Assembly (NCBI GenBank): GCA_963826505.1
Contig: CAWGXG010000008.1
Location: 1,798,001-1,862,000 of the forward strand
Origin: CAWGXG01 sp963826505
Lineage (GTDB): Bacteria; Chloroflexota; Anaerolineae; Aggregatilineales; Aggregatilineaceae
Length of the DNA stretch: 64,000 bases
Direction of reading: 5' to 3'
Position 1 is the first letter of the stretch, and each line of letters begins with the position of its first letter. Position numbers and translations under genes: made by a program. Shown piece by piece: positions 16,447 to 25,833 of this stretch. The notes under the pieces are model-generated. The model was not told the DNA's origin and searched no databases. It was given only the letters and a program-made list of their open reading frames with translations.

Positions 16447-18795
16447 CTAGCCAACCTCGTGAGAAACCCCGGAATATGGTCGGGCCAGATTGCGACTGCG
16501 GCAGTAGGCAATGCATTCCGCGATACACCGCCGTATGAACGCCCGGTCCGGCTCCATATTCATCCACATACTGCATTCCTCGGCCTGGACACGTTCTTTC
16601 GACCAACCAAGCTGGCGCAAGGGGTTCAGCCCTTCCAGGATAAGCCCTCCTTCAGCGGGATATCCGCTCAAGATGGCAAACCAGCCTTTGAGAGCCACAG
16701 ACAGGTGGAATAGGGGCGCGGCATCTGGCAGCGAGGCGACATCTGCCAGGGCCTCGACGGCAGAAGAGAAAAGGTCATAGCCCTGCTGCGGCCAGTTCTG
16801 CATCTCACATAGGGCGAAGAGGGCTTGCCACATTAATCCGACGGCGGTGAGGTCGTGTCCGGCAAGCGCCCAGTCCCATGCCATCCAGATGTTATCCGCG
16901 TCGAGCAGTGTGTCGAGTTGAACCCCGCCATAGAGCCTGCTTTCACGCGCGCTCAGCAACTCGGCGAAGAAAGTGCCATGCCGGTCCAGGACTGCCTGGT
17001 GTTCATCAGCCGAAGTGCCGAGTTTCTCAAAGGCATATTGACGCAGCAGCTCGTGAAACCCATAGCGACGACTGGCGGGATTGAAGTGTACGAGCGACTT
17101 GTGCACGAGTGCGACCAGGATAGGCAGCGAGGCTCCGGCCACGTATTCGGCAGCCTCGCGGCTGAAGCCGCCCCTGAAGACGGATAGCGCACGCAGAACG
17201 CACTGCTGGGGAGGTGGCAGCTGCGTCCAGGTGTGGTCAAACAGGATACGCAGGCTGTGATGGCGCTGGGGGATATCCCTCTGCGCGAAATTCAAATCCA
17301 ACAACTCTGTGGCGATGGCCTCACATGGCAGCATCCGCAGCCACGCCGCGGCAATCTCGATGCCCAGCGGCATTCCTTCCACCAGTCTGGCGATACGCGC
17401 AATATTGTCCAGTTCGTCACTCCACCGAAACCCAGGGTTGGCTCGGCGGGCGCGCTCAATGAACAGCCGTATGGCATCGTACTGCTCGAGGGCGGCGGCT
17501 TCAATACCGTCAGGCTGAGACAATCCGTGCACCTCGTAGAGCCATTCCCAACTGAGGCCAAGCACCTCCCGCGATGTCACTAACAGCGTGACCTGTCGTG
17601 CGGCGGACAGGAGCTGGTGAGCCAGCTCCGCACCGTCGAGAAGGTGCTCGAAATTGTCCAGGACGAGCAACATCTGTTTTTGTTCCAGGTAATTGAACAG
17701 TATTTGGCCCGCGCTCTCCTGTCCATGTGAAAACGGGATTTGGAGGGCCGTCGCAATCGCCATCACAACGCCACCGGCAGAAGCTACCGGTGCAAGCGGC
17801 ACGAACACCACACCATCCGTGTAATCATCCACCACCCGTTCCGCGACGGCCAGTGCCAGGCGGGTCTTGCCCATGCCGCCCGGCCCGACCAAAGTCAATA
17901 ACCGGCAGTCCGGGTCCGCCAACTGGTCGAGTATGGCGGCCATGTCATCTTCCCGTCCGACAAACGAGGTCGCCTGTACAGGCAGGTTGTGACGCGGGCG
18001 AGGCGGGATGTACGATACGGGTTCGGCAACCGCCGACTGCACCGCCGAAAAAGGCTGGCGGACCTCGACCAGCGTTCCAGCGCTGATGCGCTCGTAGAGC
18101 TGCACAGTATCGGGTGTGGGCGTCACGCCGAGTTCCTCACGCAGCACCCGGCAGCAGGTCTGATACTGCGCTAACGCCGCCGCGCGCTCGCCTGACAATG
18201 CGAGAAGTTGCATCAGTTGGCGGTAGGTCTTTTCGCGTAGCGTGTCCATGCGCAGTAGCTGTGTCGCCCGCGCGATGCCGTTGGTGTAGTCGCCGCCGTC
18301 CAGGTGGCTATTGATGAGCGTATCGAGCGCCTCCATCGCCCGGAAACGCAGCCGCTCGCGTTCAAGCAGCGCCCAATCCTCGTACACCTGGCTGTCGATG
18401 TAGAAACCATCCAGGAAGTCGCCGCGATACAATTCGAGTGCGTCTTTCAGTTGAGTAAAGTCCTCATCCGCGGCCTTGAGCTGCGCCTCAAATGCGTCCG
18501 CATCAAGCCAGATAGCACTCTCGGTATTCACGCTTACTGTCTCACGGGTGACACAGACATACTCGCCGACCGTATGGCGCAGGTCGGTCAGCACCACGCG
18601 CAGATTGGCCAGAGATTGGGATTGCGTGCGGTCCTCCCACAGCATTTCTGCCAGCACCTCACGCGGATGCGGGCGCGGGTTACAGGCGAGATAGACCAGC
18701 AGCGCGGGCGTCTTACGCTGGCCGAACGACACTGGCTGGCCGTCCAATTGGACCGACAGGCCACCAAGGGTATTGAGTGTGAGTTGCTCGCTCAT
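16447..18795 (-). CDS. SARP/AfsR-type regulator: BTAD, NB-ARC ATPase and start of TPR region
   Basis: The 782-residue frame begins at an ATG after GGGAGG. A winged-helix N-terminus (LTLNTLGGLSVQLDGQPVSFGQRKTPALLVYLA) is followed by the BTAD helical domain to about residue 245. After a linker comes an NB-ARC/STAND ATPase with Walker A VGPGGMGKTRLAL near residue 305 and LLVLDNFEHLL as Walker B. Helices of a TPR sensor follow. The natural protein continues in broken frames to 15602 and would be about 1060 residues. Such proteins act as ligand-gated transcription activators; the target is unknown. It is the main gene inside the 15.1-21.5 kb segment. Confidence 0.8.
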   Translation of the reverse strand: MSEQLTLNTLGGLSVQLDGQPVSFGQRKTPALLVYLACNPRPHPREVLAEMLWEDRTQSQSLANLRVVLTDLRHTVGEYVCVTRETVSVNTESAIWLDADAFEAQLKAADEDFTQLKDALELYRGDFLDGFYIDSQVYEDWALLERERLRFRAMEALDTLINSHLDGGDYTNGIARATQLLRMDTLREKTYRQLMQLLALSGERAAALAQYQTCCRVLREELGVTPTPDTVQLYERISAGTLVEVRQPFSAVQSAVAEPVSYIPPRPRHNLPVQATSFVGREDDMAAILDQLADPDCRLLTLVGPGGMGKTRLALAVAERVVDDYTDGVVFVPLAPVASAGGVVMAIATALQIPFSHGQESAGQILFNYLEQKQMLLVLDNFEHLLDGAELAHQLLSAARQVTLLVTSREVLGLSWEWLYEVHGLSQPDGIEAAALEQYDAIRLFIERARRANPGFRWSDELDNIARIARLVEGMPLGIEIAAAWLRMLPCEAIATELLDLNFAQRDIPQRHHSLRILFDHTWTQLPPPQQCVLRALSVFRGGFSREAAEYVAGASLPILVALVHKSLVHFNPASRRYGFHELLRQYAFEKLGTSADEHQAVLDRHGTFFAELLSARESRLYGGVQLDTLLDADNIWMAWDWALAGHDLTAVGLMWQALFALCEMQNWPQQGYDLFSSAVEALADVASLPDAAPLFHLSVALKGWFAILSGYPAEGGLILEGLNPLRQLGWSKERVQAEECSMWMNMEPDRAFIRRCIAECIAYCRSRNLARPYSGVSHEVG

Positions 18796-19029
18796 GACGG
18801 CCTCCCGGCCTTGCCGTAAGAGCGGACGAGGGTGAATTAATGAGAGGACGGGATAGGAAGCGAGCGGATACCCTTAATCATAGGACGGAGCGGGGCAGAT
18901 GGTCAAGCGTAGCACTCGCGCCGTAATTTCCGGGTTCGTGTCCGCCATGAGATAATGAAGCTAATTGGGTGGATGCTGCTACATTATGGGATATACGCAA
19001 TCACAGGTGGTGAGCCACAGGAGGATTGA

Positions 19030-19359
19030 ATGGCATACGACGAAGGTTTGGCGGAACGCGTGCGCGAGGTCATAAGCAGTCAGGTTGATGTTATTGAAAA
19101 ACAGATGTTTGGAGGACTGGCCTTCATGGTGCACGGGTACATGTGCTGTGGAGTGAGCGGCGATGAGCTGATGCTGCGCGTGGGACCCGACCAGCACGAC
19201 CAGGCCCTGTCTCTGCCACATGCGCGCGTTATGGACTTCACGGGGCGTCCCATGAAGGGGTTTATCTATGTCTCCCAAGAAGGATTGGCATCAGATGAAC
19301 AGCTCGCAGAATGGGTCAATCGCGGCCTGGACTACGTGGTGTCGCTCCCGCCTAAGTGA
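19030..19359 (+). CDS. TfoX N-terminal-domain protein
   Basis: The 109-residue protein follows a perfect AGGAGG site. It is a single TfoX_N domain (PF04993): IEKQMFGGLAFMVHGYMCCGV, RVGPDQHDQALSLPHARVMDFTG, then MKGFIYV. Stand-alone TfoX_N proteins lack the C-terminal competence domain of Haemophilus TfoX, and their role is unsettled. Transcription runs opposite to the SARP gene, with about 230 bp of shared upstream DNA. Confidence 0.85.
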   Translation: MAYDEGLAERVREVISSQVDVIEKQMFGGLAFMVHGYMCCGVSGDELMLRVGPDQHDQALSLPHARVMDFTGRPMKGFIYVSQEGLASDEQLAEWVNRGLDYVVSLPPK

Positions 19360-19389
19360 AGCTGACGGTGAACGGTCAGGCAGCACCGG

Positions 19390-20164
19390 TCACCGGGTAT
19401 CGGTCCCCAAACTCAGCAACCGGCTGAGACTTTCGGGTTCATGTTCGTCCAGCCAGAAGTCCTGGCTGAGTTCGGTATGAGCCTGGACGAAGTGTGGCCG
19501 GGCTTCGTCCGGTTTCCCCAGCGCTAGAAGACACTCGGCCAGTTAGTCAAACACATAACCATCCGTCATGTTTTCCTGCTGGAATTCGCCAAGCTGATGA
19601 CGCTGTATGACAAGTGCCTCGTCGATACGGCCCAGCAAGCACAGGGTTTTTGCCTGAGACCAACGCGCTATACGTGCTTTGTCCGGCCTATTCTGGTCAT
19701 TTTCCCACTGCTCTGCCCCTTCGAATTGAGCTAGCGCGGCGGTGACGTCGCCGGATAACGCCAGAAGCTGCATGAGCTGGCGATAAGTTTTCTCGCGTAG
19801 GGTATCCATGCGCGGTAGTTGTATGGCACGGTCGATACCGTTTCCGTGGTCGCCATCGTTGAGGTGGTGAGTGATGACGGTGTCGAGCGCCTCCATGACC
19901 CGGAAGCGTAGGCGTTCACGGTCGAGCAGCGTCCAGCCCTCTAAGCCCTGGCTGTCGATGTAAAAGCCGTCCAGGAGGTCGTCCTGGTAGAGCGTCAGGG
20001 CTTCCTCAAGTTGAGGGTAGTCGGTTCCCGCTTCAATTGACAGTGCGTCAAACCCGTCGGCGTTAAGCTATACACCGGTCTCAACATTGATGCTAACCGT
20101 CTCGCGCGTGACGCACACATGCTCCCTGACCGTATGACGCAGGTCGGTCAGTTCCCCAGTCTTA
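19390..20164 (-). pseudogene. Chimeric relic: SARP BTAD domain fused to a TPR-gene tail
   Basis: The right part (about 20160 down to 19745) reproduces the BTAD region of the SARP gene (DLRHTVREHVCVTRETVS, then LLDGFYIDSQ and QLMQLLALSGD) but has a nonsense TAG at about 20069. The left part (about 19740 down to 19390) matches the C-terminus of the TPR gene at 8.2 kb (ARWSQAKTLCLLGRIDEAL ... SRLLSLGTDTR) and carries another stop at 19543-19545. The two are joined by an in-frame deletion at AALAQFEGAEQW. There is no functional start codon at the right edge. Confidence 0.65.
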
Positions 20165-20511
20165 CGGGAAAGTGGGCTGCTGCTGCAAGCGGGCAGCTTG
20201 TGACCCGGTCACGCAGTCTTGGGAGATGGAGCATGCCCCTCGTTTTGGAACCCCGCGCGTCGAAGTGTTGTGGGTTATAGATAACCGCTCGAAGGTCCGG
20301 AGAGAGCATCGGGGCGAACAGGAAGATACGATGGAGAAGTGCCGTGAATTTTGGTGTACTACTCGAGGTGGGTGGATGCTGCTGAGAGCCTGTGATGTCT
20401 GACACGCACCTCTGCACAGGTAAGACCAGTTTCACATCGAACGCGATTGGGAGCGGCACGTCGGCCCTGGTGGAGTGCCAGGGCCGCGCGGTGTGGTGCG
20501 TACTATGTTAG
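20165..20511. other. 347-bp region with no recognisable gene
   Basis: It lies between the SARP/TPR chimera and an SH3-tail relic. It holds a 9-bp-stem hairpin near 20463-20486 that resembles the one after the other SH3-tail relic at 6.4 kb. Otherwise no protein family, RNA or repeat is evident. Confidence 0.4.
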
Positions 20512-20660
20512 TCAGTTGTAAGGAGTGGGGCCACCAACGCATGCGGTTGGTATGTAGCCGGTGTGTACGCCCGCGACGAAAATCTCGGTCCAGTTCTGCC
20601 CGTCTGGACCGGCGACCGGCGTCAGGTTGAGATACCATGCCTGGCCTGTGTGGACCATAT
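20512..20660 (-). pseudogene. C-terminal relic of an exported SH3-domain protein
   Basis: The minus-strand frame reads VHTGQAWYLNLTPVAGPDG, then TEIFVAGVHTGYIPTACVGGP and a stop at 20512-20514. It has the beta-strand pattern of a bacterial SH3 domain and the same tail as the relic at 6.5 kb. Its upstream part has been replaced by the transposase fragment, with the junction near 20658-20664. Confidence 0.6.
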
Positions 20661-20661
20661 T

Positions 20662-21239
20662 ATCACCAACCGCTCCAGCCACCGCGCGATCGTCGCATCC
20701 TTGTGCCCCGTGTAGCGCACCAACACCGCCGTATCGACGCCCTCGACCAGAAACCACAGCACCCTCTCCACTCGCTCTGGTTTCGTCTTCAGGTAATACA
20801 ACGGCGTCCCTTTCCGACTGCTGAACACCTGTTGGCAACTCTGGCACCGCACGTAGGGGATGTCCTTGTCTTTGCCTCGCGTCGTATGCCGCACGAGCGC
20901 TTGCCGCTTTTCATCTCTTACTCCATAATACGGACACACGCGGTTCAGACACGCCAATCCCTCGGTCGCATAGCGTTTCTGCCGTCCCCGCTTGCTCCTC
21001 ACTTCACCCCACGGCTTGACCTGCTCGTTGATCCGTGCCGTTTCCAACCGCACCCCAGCACAGCACTGCAGGCAGTCTTTCGGCGACTTCGGATGCCGTT
21101 TCCGGGGCCGGTGATCTTTGACCTGCTCCAGCCATCGTTTCACCCGCCCACGATTCAGCTGCCACCATAACCGCAGCACCTGGATCGCCAACGCCACCAT
21201 CACCCCTGCTTCCAGTCCCCGCATCCTGCCCCACCCCAT
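20662..21239 (-). pseudogene. Transposase N-terminal fragment with zinc-ribbon motifs (IS1-like group)
   Basis: The frame opens MGWGRMRGLEAGVMVAL at 21239 and encodes about 190 residues. There are three Cys clusters (CLQCC, CLNRVCPYYG, VRCQSCQQVFSSRKGTPLY) and a helix-turn-helix-like stretch (AVLVRYTGHKDATIARWLERL). This is the DNA-binding half of IS1/IS1595-type transposases. The DDE part is absent because the sequence runs into the SH3 relic. A 9-bp inverted repeat at 21262-21270 and 21287-21295 lies near the outer end. Confidence 0.55.
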
Positions 21240-21345
21240 ACTTCAGCCTTCGCTACACTAAAAACGCGCGCCAGCTTATCGCTCCACGCGCGTTTGTCAA
21301 CTTTTCGGTCCGCCCGATTTAACTTACAGTCTGCGGGGTAGCACC

Positions 21346-21458
21346 CCCTGCCTCAAGGTGACGCTCGCTGAGGCTTGACGGGAAAGGACCCCGGCGGCTA
21401 TAATTCTCATCACCAACGGGTGACTAGCTCAGTTGGTTAGAGCGCTTCCCTTACAAGG
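21346..21458 (+). repeat. Right copy of the 113-bp direct repeat
   Basis: Partner of 15109-15221. Here the repeat continues into the complete tRNA-Val gene, so this is probably the original copy. Confidence 0.85.
21375..21404 (+). promoter_or_regulatory. Sigma70-type promoter of tRNA-Val
   Basis: TTGACG (21375-21380) and TATAAT (21399-21404) are separated by 18 bases, and the tRNA starts 14 bases after the -10 box. The same promoter is duplicated in front of the truncated tRNA at 15 kb. Confidence 0.8.
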
Positions 21459-21491
21459 AAGAGGCCAGGGGTTCGAGTCCCTTGTCACCCA
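21418..21491 (+). tRNA. tRNA-Val (anticodon TAC)
   Basis: The acceptor stem GGGTGAC pairs with GTCACCC, discriminator A at 21491; CCA is not encoded. The D arm (CTCAGTTGGTTAGAG), the anticodon stem-loop with loop CTTACAA (anticodon TAC) and the T arm with GGTTCGAGTCC are all present, 74 bases in all. It decodes GUA valine codons. Confidence 0.95.
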
Positions 21492-21656
21492 CTCCTGTCA
21501 TCTTCAATTTCGCGCCCTGCCATGCCCGGCGGGGCGTTATATTGTGAGACAGCCACGCCCTCGTTTGGACAGTGGTAGGCCCTCGTTCGGCGTGTTAGAA
21601 TGCAGTGGACAAACTGGTGTTTGCTCCCGCCTCTGTACACCTGTTAAGGAGTTCTA

Positions 21657-24600
21657 ATGGACGACTTTCTGTTCCGTGGTGACCTGTCCGATCTCGACCC
21701 AGATGTTGCTGCGCTGGTCGATCTTGAGGCGATCCGGCAGGCCAAACGGCTCATCCTCATCCCGTCCGAATCCAGCGTACCGGCCGCGGTGCGACAGGCT
21801 GTCGGATCGGTTTTCCACAATATATACGCTGAAGGGTACCCAGACGACGCGTGGCGCGCCTTCACACAATCCGAAATTCTCGATATTGACATTCGCCTGG
21901 CCGAATTCCGGCGGTCGTCCGACCCGCGCTATTACAAAGGCACCGAGTTCGCCGATATCATCGAGAGTCTGGCCCGCCGCCGCGCCGCCGAGTTGTTCGC
22001 GACTGAGGATTTCCCGCCAGAGCGCCTGTGGGTGAATGTTCAGCCCTTGAGCGGGTCCCCCGCCAACAGCGCCGTGTACAGCGCGCTGATCAAGCCCGGC
22101 GACATGATCATGGGCATGAACCTGCTGCATGGTGGGCACCTGACGCACGGCAGCCCAGCCAACCGCAGCGGGCTGGTGTACAACGTGGTCAGCTACGCCG
22201 TGGATCCTGAAACAGAACGCCTCAATTACGAGACGATTCGCCAGCAAGCGCTCGACGCCCGGCCCAAAGTGATCGTGGCGGGGTTTACATCCTACCCGTA
22301 TGCCCCCGACTGGGCGGCCTTCCGCTCGATCGCGGACGAAGTCGGCGCGTACCTGCTCGCGGACGTGTCGCACGTCTCCGGGCTGCTGGCGGCGCGCGTC
22401 TTCCCCTCCCCGGTAGGCATCGCAGACGTGATTTCGTTCACGACGCACAAAACGATGATCGGGCCGCGCGGTGCCGTGCTGATCGCCACCGATCCGAAGA
22501 TCGGACACCGGTTGGATCGCGCCGTCTTCCCTGGTGAGCAAGGTGGACCTCACATGAACGCGATCGCCGGGATGGCCGTCGCCTTCAAGCTGGCCGGAAC
22601 CGAACAATTTCAGGAACTACAGCGCCAGATTGTGGCAAACGCGCGGCGCCTGGCCGAACGTCTGGCCGCGCGTGGGCTGCATATTCCGCACGGGGGGACC
22701 GACACGCACCTGCTGCTCGTGGACTGCAAATCGGTGACCAGCGCGGACGGCACCCCGCTCAGCGGCGACATGGCAGCCCGTATTCTGGATCTGGCGGGGA
22801 TCGTCTGCAACCGCAACACCATCCCCGGCGACACCTCGCCGTTCCGCTCGACGGGCATCCGGTTGGGCACGCCCTGGATCACGCAGCGCGGCTTCCGCGA
22901 ACCGCAAATCGACCGGCTGGCGGAGATCATCGCCGATGTGCTGCAAAGCTGCGAGCCGTATACCTACGCCGGGCGCAACGGCAAGCAACTGCTGCGCGCC
23001 AAGATTGATTTCATGGCGCTGTATCATGCCCGGCAGGAAGTCAACCGACTGGCCAGTTCAGCGGGCCTCGACTTTCCCACGCCGGACCTGAGCGCCTATC
23101 CGAAAGAAGCCGACGCTGCCGCCGAGCACTTCTGCGTCCTGCCCGATTACCCTGAGCCACAAGACGGCTGGAAGACGATCGACGTATACGGGCCGCAGGC
23201 CACCGCCTTTCTTGAAGCGATCCTGACCTGCGACGTGGCCGATCTGGGCGATCACCAGTACCGGCCCGGCTGTTTGCTGACTGCGGACGGCACGCCGCTG
23301 ACCCGCGTCATCGTGCACCGCCTGTACACCGACGTGTATCACCTGCACGTAGATCGCAGCGCCGATCTTGCGGCAGCGTGGTTGCGCGCGCTGTCGGACG
23401 GCTTCGTATTCTCCGATCTCAACGATCCGTACGCGAAGGTTCCCGGCCCGGTGAGCATCAGCCCGCTGGCGGAACCGCCCGACATGAGCGGCTTCGACGC
23501 GGTCGACCTGAGCGTGGATTGGACCACCGACGAAAGCGGCTATACCCCCGGCAAAGCCAGCTTCATCGGCTGCCAGGGCGAGCACTACGTCGGCCCATCC
23601 GGCAACCCCCTACCCGTCTTCACCTGGGATGAGCCAATCGATCCGCCAGTCAAGGAAACGTCGCTGCACGCGCTGCATAAAGCGTTAGGCGCGAAAATGG
23701 TGCCCTTCGCTGGCTATGATATGCCGGTGTGGTATACGTCTGTGGGCGCCGAACACGCCGCCACGCGTACCAGCGCGGGCCTGTTCGACGTGTCGCACAT
23801 GGGATCGTTTGACTTCAGTGGTCCGGGCGCGGAAGCCTTCCTCAATGCAGTGACGGCCAACGATGTGACCGCGCTCAAGCCGGGCAACGCCCATTACAGC
23901 TACCTGCTGGGCGTGGACGGCATTCCGATCGATGATATATTCATCTACCGGCTGGCCGACGACTATTTCCTGATGGTCGTCAACGCCTCCAACAATGACA
24001 AAGATTGGGCGTGGATCAATGCGCTGCAATGCGGCAATGTGCAGGCCGACAGCGCACGCCCCTGGATCACGCTGCCGGGTCGCGATGACGTGGTCATTCG
24101 CGATTTGCGCGATCCCGCGCTGGGCGCGGAACGGCGCGTGGACATCGCGCTGCAGGGCCCGGCCAGCCGCGACATTTTGCTGAGCCTGTCGGGCGATGCC
24201 GAGGACAAAGCCCGCGTAAAGGCCCTGCCCTGGGCGAGCGTGACACGCGCTGTACTGGGCGGCTACGATCTGATCGTGGCGCGTACCGGCTACACCGGCG
24301 AGCGTGTGGCGTTTGAGATCTTCGTCGATCCGGACCGCGCCCCGGCTCTATTCCAGGAGTTACTGGATGCGGGAGCCACACCGATCGGGTTGGCCGCGCG
24401 TGACAGCCTGCGCACGGAAGCCGGGCTGCCGCTCTACGGACACGAACTGGCGGGCGATCTCGGACTCAACCCGGCAGATGCGGGTTTCGGCAGCTACGTT
24501 AAGACGTGGAAGCCGTTCTTCGTGGGCCGTGCGCCCTTCTTGCAGCACGAACGCGTGCGCGATGCGGTCGTGACGCGCTTCCGAATGGACGCCAAAGGCG

Positions 24601-24881
24601 TGCGCGCCCCTCACTCTGGCGATCCACTCGTGGACGGACGCGGACGCGTCGTCGGGGCGGTCACGTCATGCAGCATTGACAGCGAGGGTTATTCGCTCGG
24701 GCAGGCATACATCAAGCTGACCCACGCCGACGAAGGCACGCCGCTGCTGGTCTTCGCTGGATCCGACAAGCTCGATCTCAAGAAGCCATTCGGCGCACTG
24801 GCGATTGGGGATAAGACCATCGTCCCCAGCCCGGCGACGGTGCTGAGCCGCTTCCCGAAACCGGTCAAAGCGAAGAAGTAA
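21657..24881 (+). CDS. Fused serine hydroxymethyltransferase and glycine-cleavage T protein (GlyA-GcvT)
   Basis: The 1074-residue protein starts at an ATG after AAGGAG. Residues 1 to about 440 are a complete SHMT with IPSESS, the PLP-binding lysine 265 in SFTTHKTMIGPRG and the C-terminal RLGTPWITQRGF. Residues about 500-655 resemble a degenerate GcvT-like folate domain (IDVYGPQATAFLEAILTCDV). Residues about 665-1055 are a full aminomethyltransferase (MVPFAGYDMPVWY, LFDVSHMG, ARTGYTGE). SHMT transfers the serine C3 to tetrahydrofolate; GcvT releases methylene-THF from glycine. The fusion would couple both THF-dependent one-carbon steps. It is followed by a strong terminator; gcvH and gcvP are not adjacent. 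Confidence 0.9.
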   Translation: MDDFLFRGDLSDLDPDVAALVDLEAIRQAKRLILIPSESSVPAAVRQAVGSVFHNIYAEGYPDDAWRAFTQSEILDIDIRLAEFRRSSDPRYYKGTEFADIIESLARRRAAELFATEDFPPERLWVNVQPLSGSPANSAVYSALIKPGDMIMGMNLLHGGHLTHGSPANRSGLVYNVVSYAVDPETERLNYETIRQQALDARPKVIVAGFTSYPYAPDWAAFRSIADEVGAYLLADVSHVSGLLAARVFPSPVGIADVISFTTHKTMIGPRGAVLIATDPKIGHRLDRAVFPGEQGGPHMNAIAGMAVAFKLAGTEQFQELQRQIVANARRLAERLAARGLHIPHGGTDTHLLLVDCKSVTSADGTPLSGDMAARILDLAGIVCNRNTIPGDTSPFRSTGIRLGTPWITQRGFREPQIDRLAEIIADVLQSCEPYTYAGRNGKQLLRAKIDFMALYHARQEVNRLASSAGLDFPTPDLSAYPKEADAAAEHFCVLPDYPEPQDGWKTIDVYGPQATAFLEAILTCDVADLGDHQYRPGCLLTADGTPLTRVIVHRLYTDVYHLHVDRSADLAAAWLRALSDGFVFSDLNDPYAKVPGPVSISPLAEPPDMSGFDAVDLSVDWTTDESGYTPGKASFIGCQGEHYVGPSGNPLPVFTWDEPIDPPVKETSLHALHKALGAKMVPFAGYDMPVWYTSVGAEHAATRTSAGLFDVSHMGSFDFSGPGAEAFLNAVTANDVTALKPGNAHYSYLLGVDGIPIDDIFIYRLADDYFLMVVNASNNDKDWAWINALQCGNVQADSARPWITLPGRDDVVIRDLRDPALGAERRVDIALQGPASRDILLSLSGDAEDKARVKALPWASVTRAVLGGYDLIVARTGYTGERVAFEIFVDPDRAPALFQELLDAGATPIGLAARDSLRTEAGLPLYGHELAGDLGLNPADAGFGSYVKTWKPFFVGRAPFLQHERVRDAVVTRFRMDAKGVRAPHSGDPLVDGRGRVVGAVTSCSIDSEGYSLGQAYIKLTHADEGTPLLVFAGSDKLDLKKPFGALAIGDKTIVPSPATVLSRFPKPVKAKK

Positions 24882-24921
24882 GCGAGGCAGGATGGCCTGC
24901 CCTTTCTGCGCAATCACTGGT

Positions 24922-24954
24922 GCCCCCGGTCCATCTATGATCCGGGGGCTTTTT
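24922..24954 (+). terminator. Rho-independent terminator after glyA-gcvT
   Basis: A perfect 8-bp GC stem (24922-24929 with 24942-24949), a 12-base loop, then TTTTTC. Confidence 0.9.
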
Positions 24955-25016
24955 CGTCTCGAACCGGGTACAATGTGGCCGATCTTTTCAAGGCATTGCC
25001 AGGGAGGGAAACCAGC

Positions 25017-25763
25017 ATGAGCGCAGGGATTGGCCGGCAGTTTATGCGTGAGACACAGTATCAATACATGGAACCATCTGCACAGCAGCAGGGCCAGTCC
25101 CAGCCACCGTTGGAACTGCCCTATGACACGACTCAGCGCCCGGTCGCTCTGCCCGATCCGGATGCGCTGCCGCTGGACCCGGTCGATCTGCGTGCGATGA
25201 TCCGCGACCGCCGCACCGTACGTAACTATCTGGAACAGGAAATCTCGCCAGAAGAGCTTGCATTTTTGCTCTGGGCGTCACAGGGTATCACCGATGTGCG
25301 CGGCTCGTACGCGACGGTGCGCACTGTTCCATCCGCGGGGGCGCGCCATGCCTTCGAAACCTTCTTGCTTATCAGCCAGGTAGCGGGCATCGAGCCGGGG
25401 CTATACCGCTGGATCGCCAGTATGAACCAGCTCGTCCCGGTGACGCTGGCGCGCGACATCGCGGAGCGCGTTACGCGGGCGGCTCTGAACCAGGAGCAGG
25501 TGTTGCGCAGCGCCGTGACCTTTATCTGGGTGGCGGTGCGCGAGCGGATGGCCTACCGCTACGGCGAGCGCGGCTACCGCTACCTGTTTTTGGATGCGGG
25601 CCACGTCTGCCAAAATCTCTATTTGGCTGCCGAGCCACTGGGCTGCGGCGTGTGTGCGATGGCGGCCTTTGACGACGAGGAGGTCAACGCCGTGCTCGAT
25701 CTCGACGGTGACAATCTCTTTGCCGTGTATATGGCCAGCCTGGGTAAGCGCCGCGTGCGATAA
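25017..25763 (+). CDS. SagB/ThcOx-type nitroreductase-family oxidoreductase
   Basis: The 248-residue protein starts at the ATG at 25017, preceded by GGGAGGG; an in-frame GTG further upstream has no such site. It has the SagB-like pattern: RRTVRNYLEQEISPEELAFLLWASQGIT, then VRTVPSAGARHAFETFLLI, a catalytic-region strand PGLYRW and the late LGCGVCAMAAFDDEEVNAVLDLDGD. SagB enzymes dehydrogenate azolines in peptide maturation, but free-standing relatives are common and no precursor peptide or cyclodehydratase is next to this one. A flavin-dependent redox role is therefore the safest call. Confidence 0.8.
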   Translation: MSAGIGRQFMRETQYQYMEPSAQQQGQSQPPLELPYDTTQRPVALPDPDALPLDPVDLRAMIRDRRTVRNYLEQEISPEELAFLLWASQGITDVRGSYATVRTVPSAGARHAFETFLLISQVAGIEPGLYRWIASMNQLVPVTLARDIAERVTRAALNQEQVLRSAVTFIWVAVRERMAYRYGERGYRYLFLDAGHVCQNLYLAAEPLGCGVCAMAAFDDEEVNAVLDLDGDNLFAVYMASLGKRRVR

Positions 25764-25833
25764 CTGGCCCGCGTTGGTGTTATGATCTGTCACAGATCAC
25801 AGACTTTCACTGCAAACCAGGACAATACGACTC

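Noticed and set aside
21241..21300. Hairpin near the transposase fragment as an attachment site
   Set aside because: It is a simple 9-bp inverted repeat with a T-run only on the minus side; a terminator or IS end explains it better.
21492..21656. Glycine riboswitch upstream of glyA-gcvT
   Set aside because: The 165-bp leader shows no tandem glycine aptamer pattern and no expression-platform hairpin.
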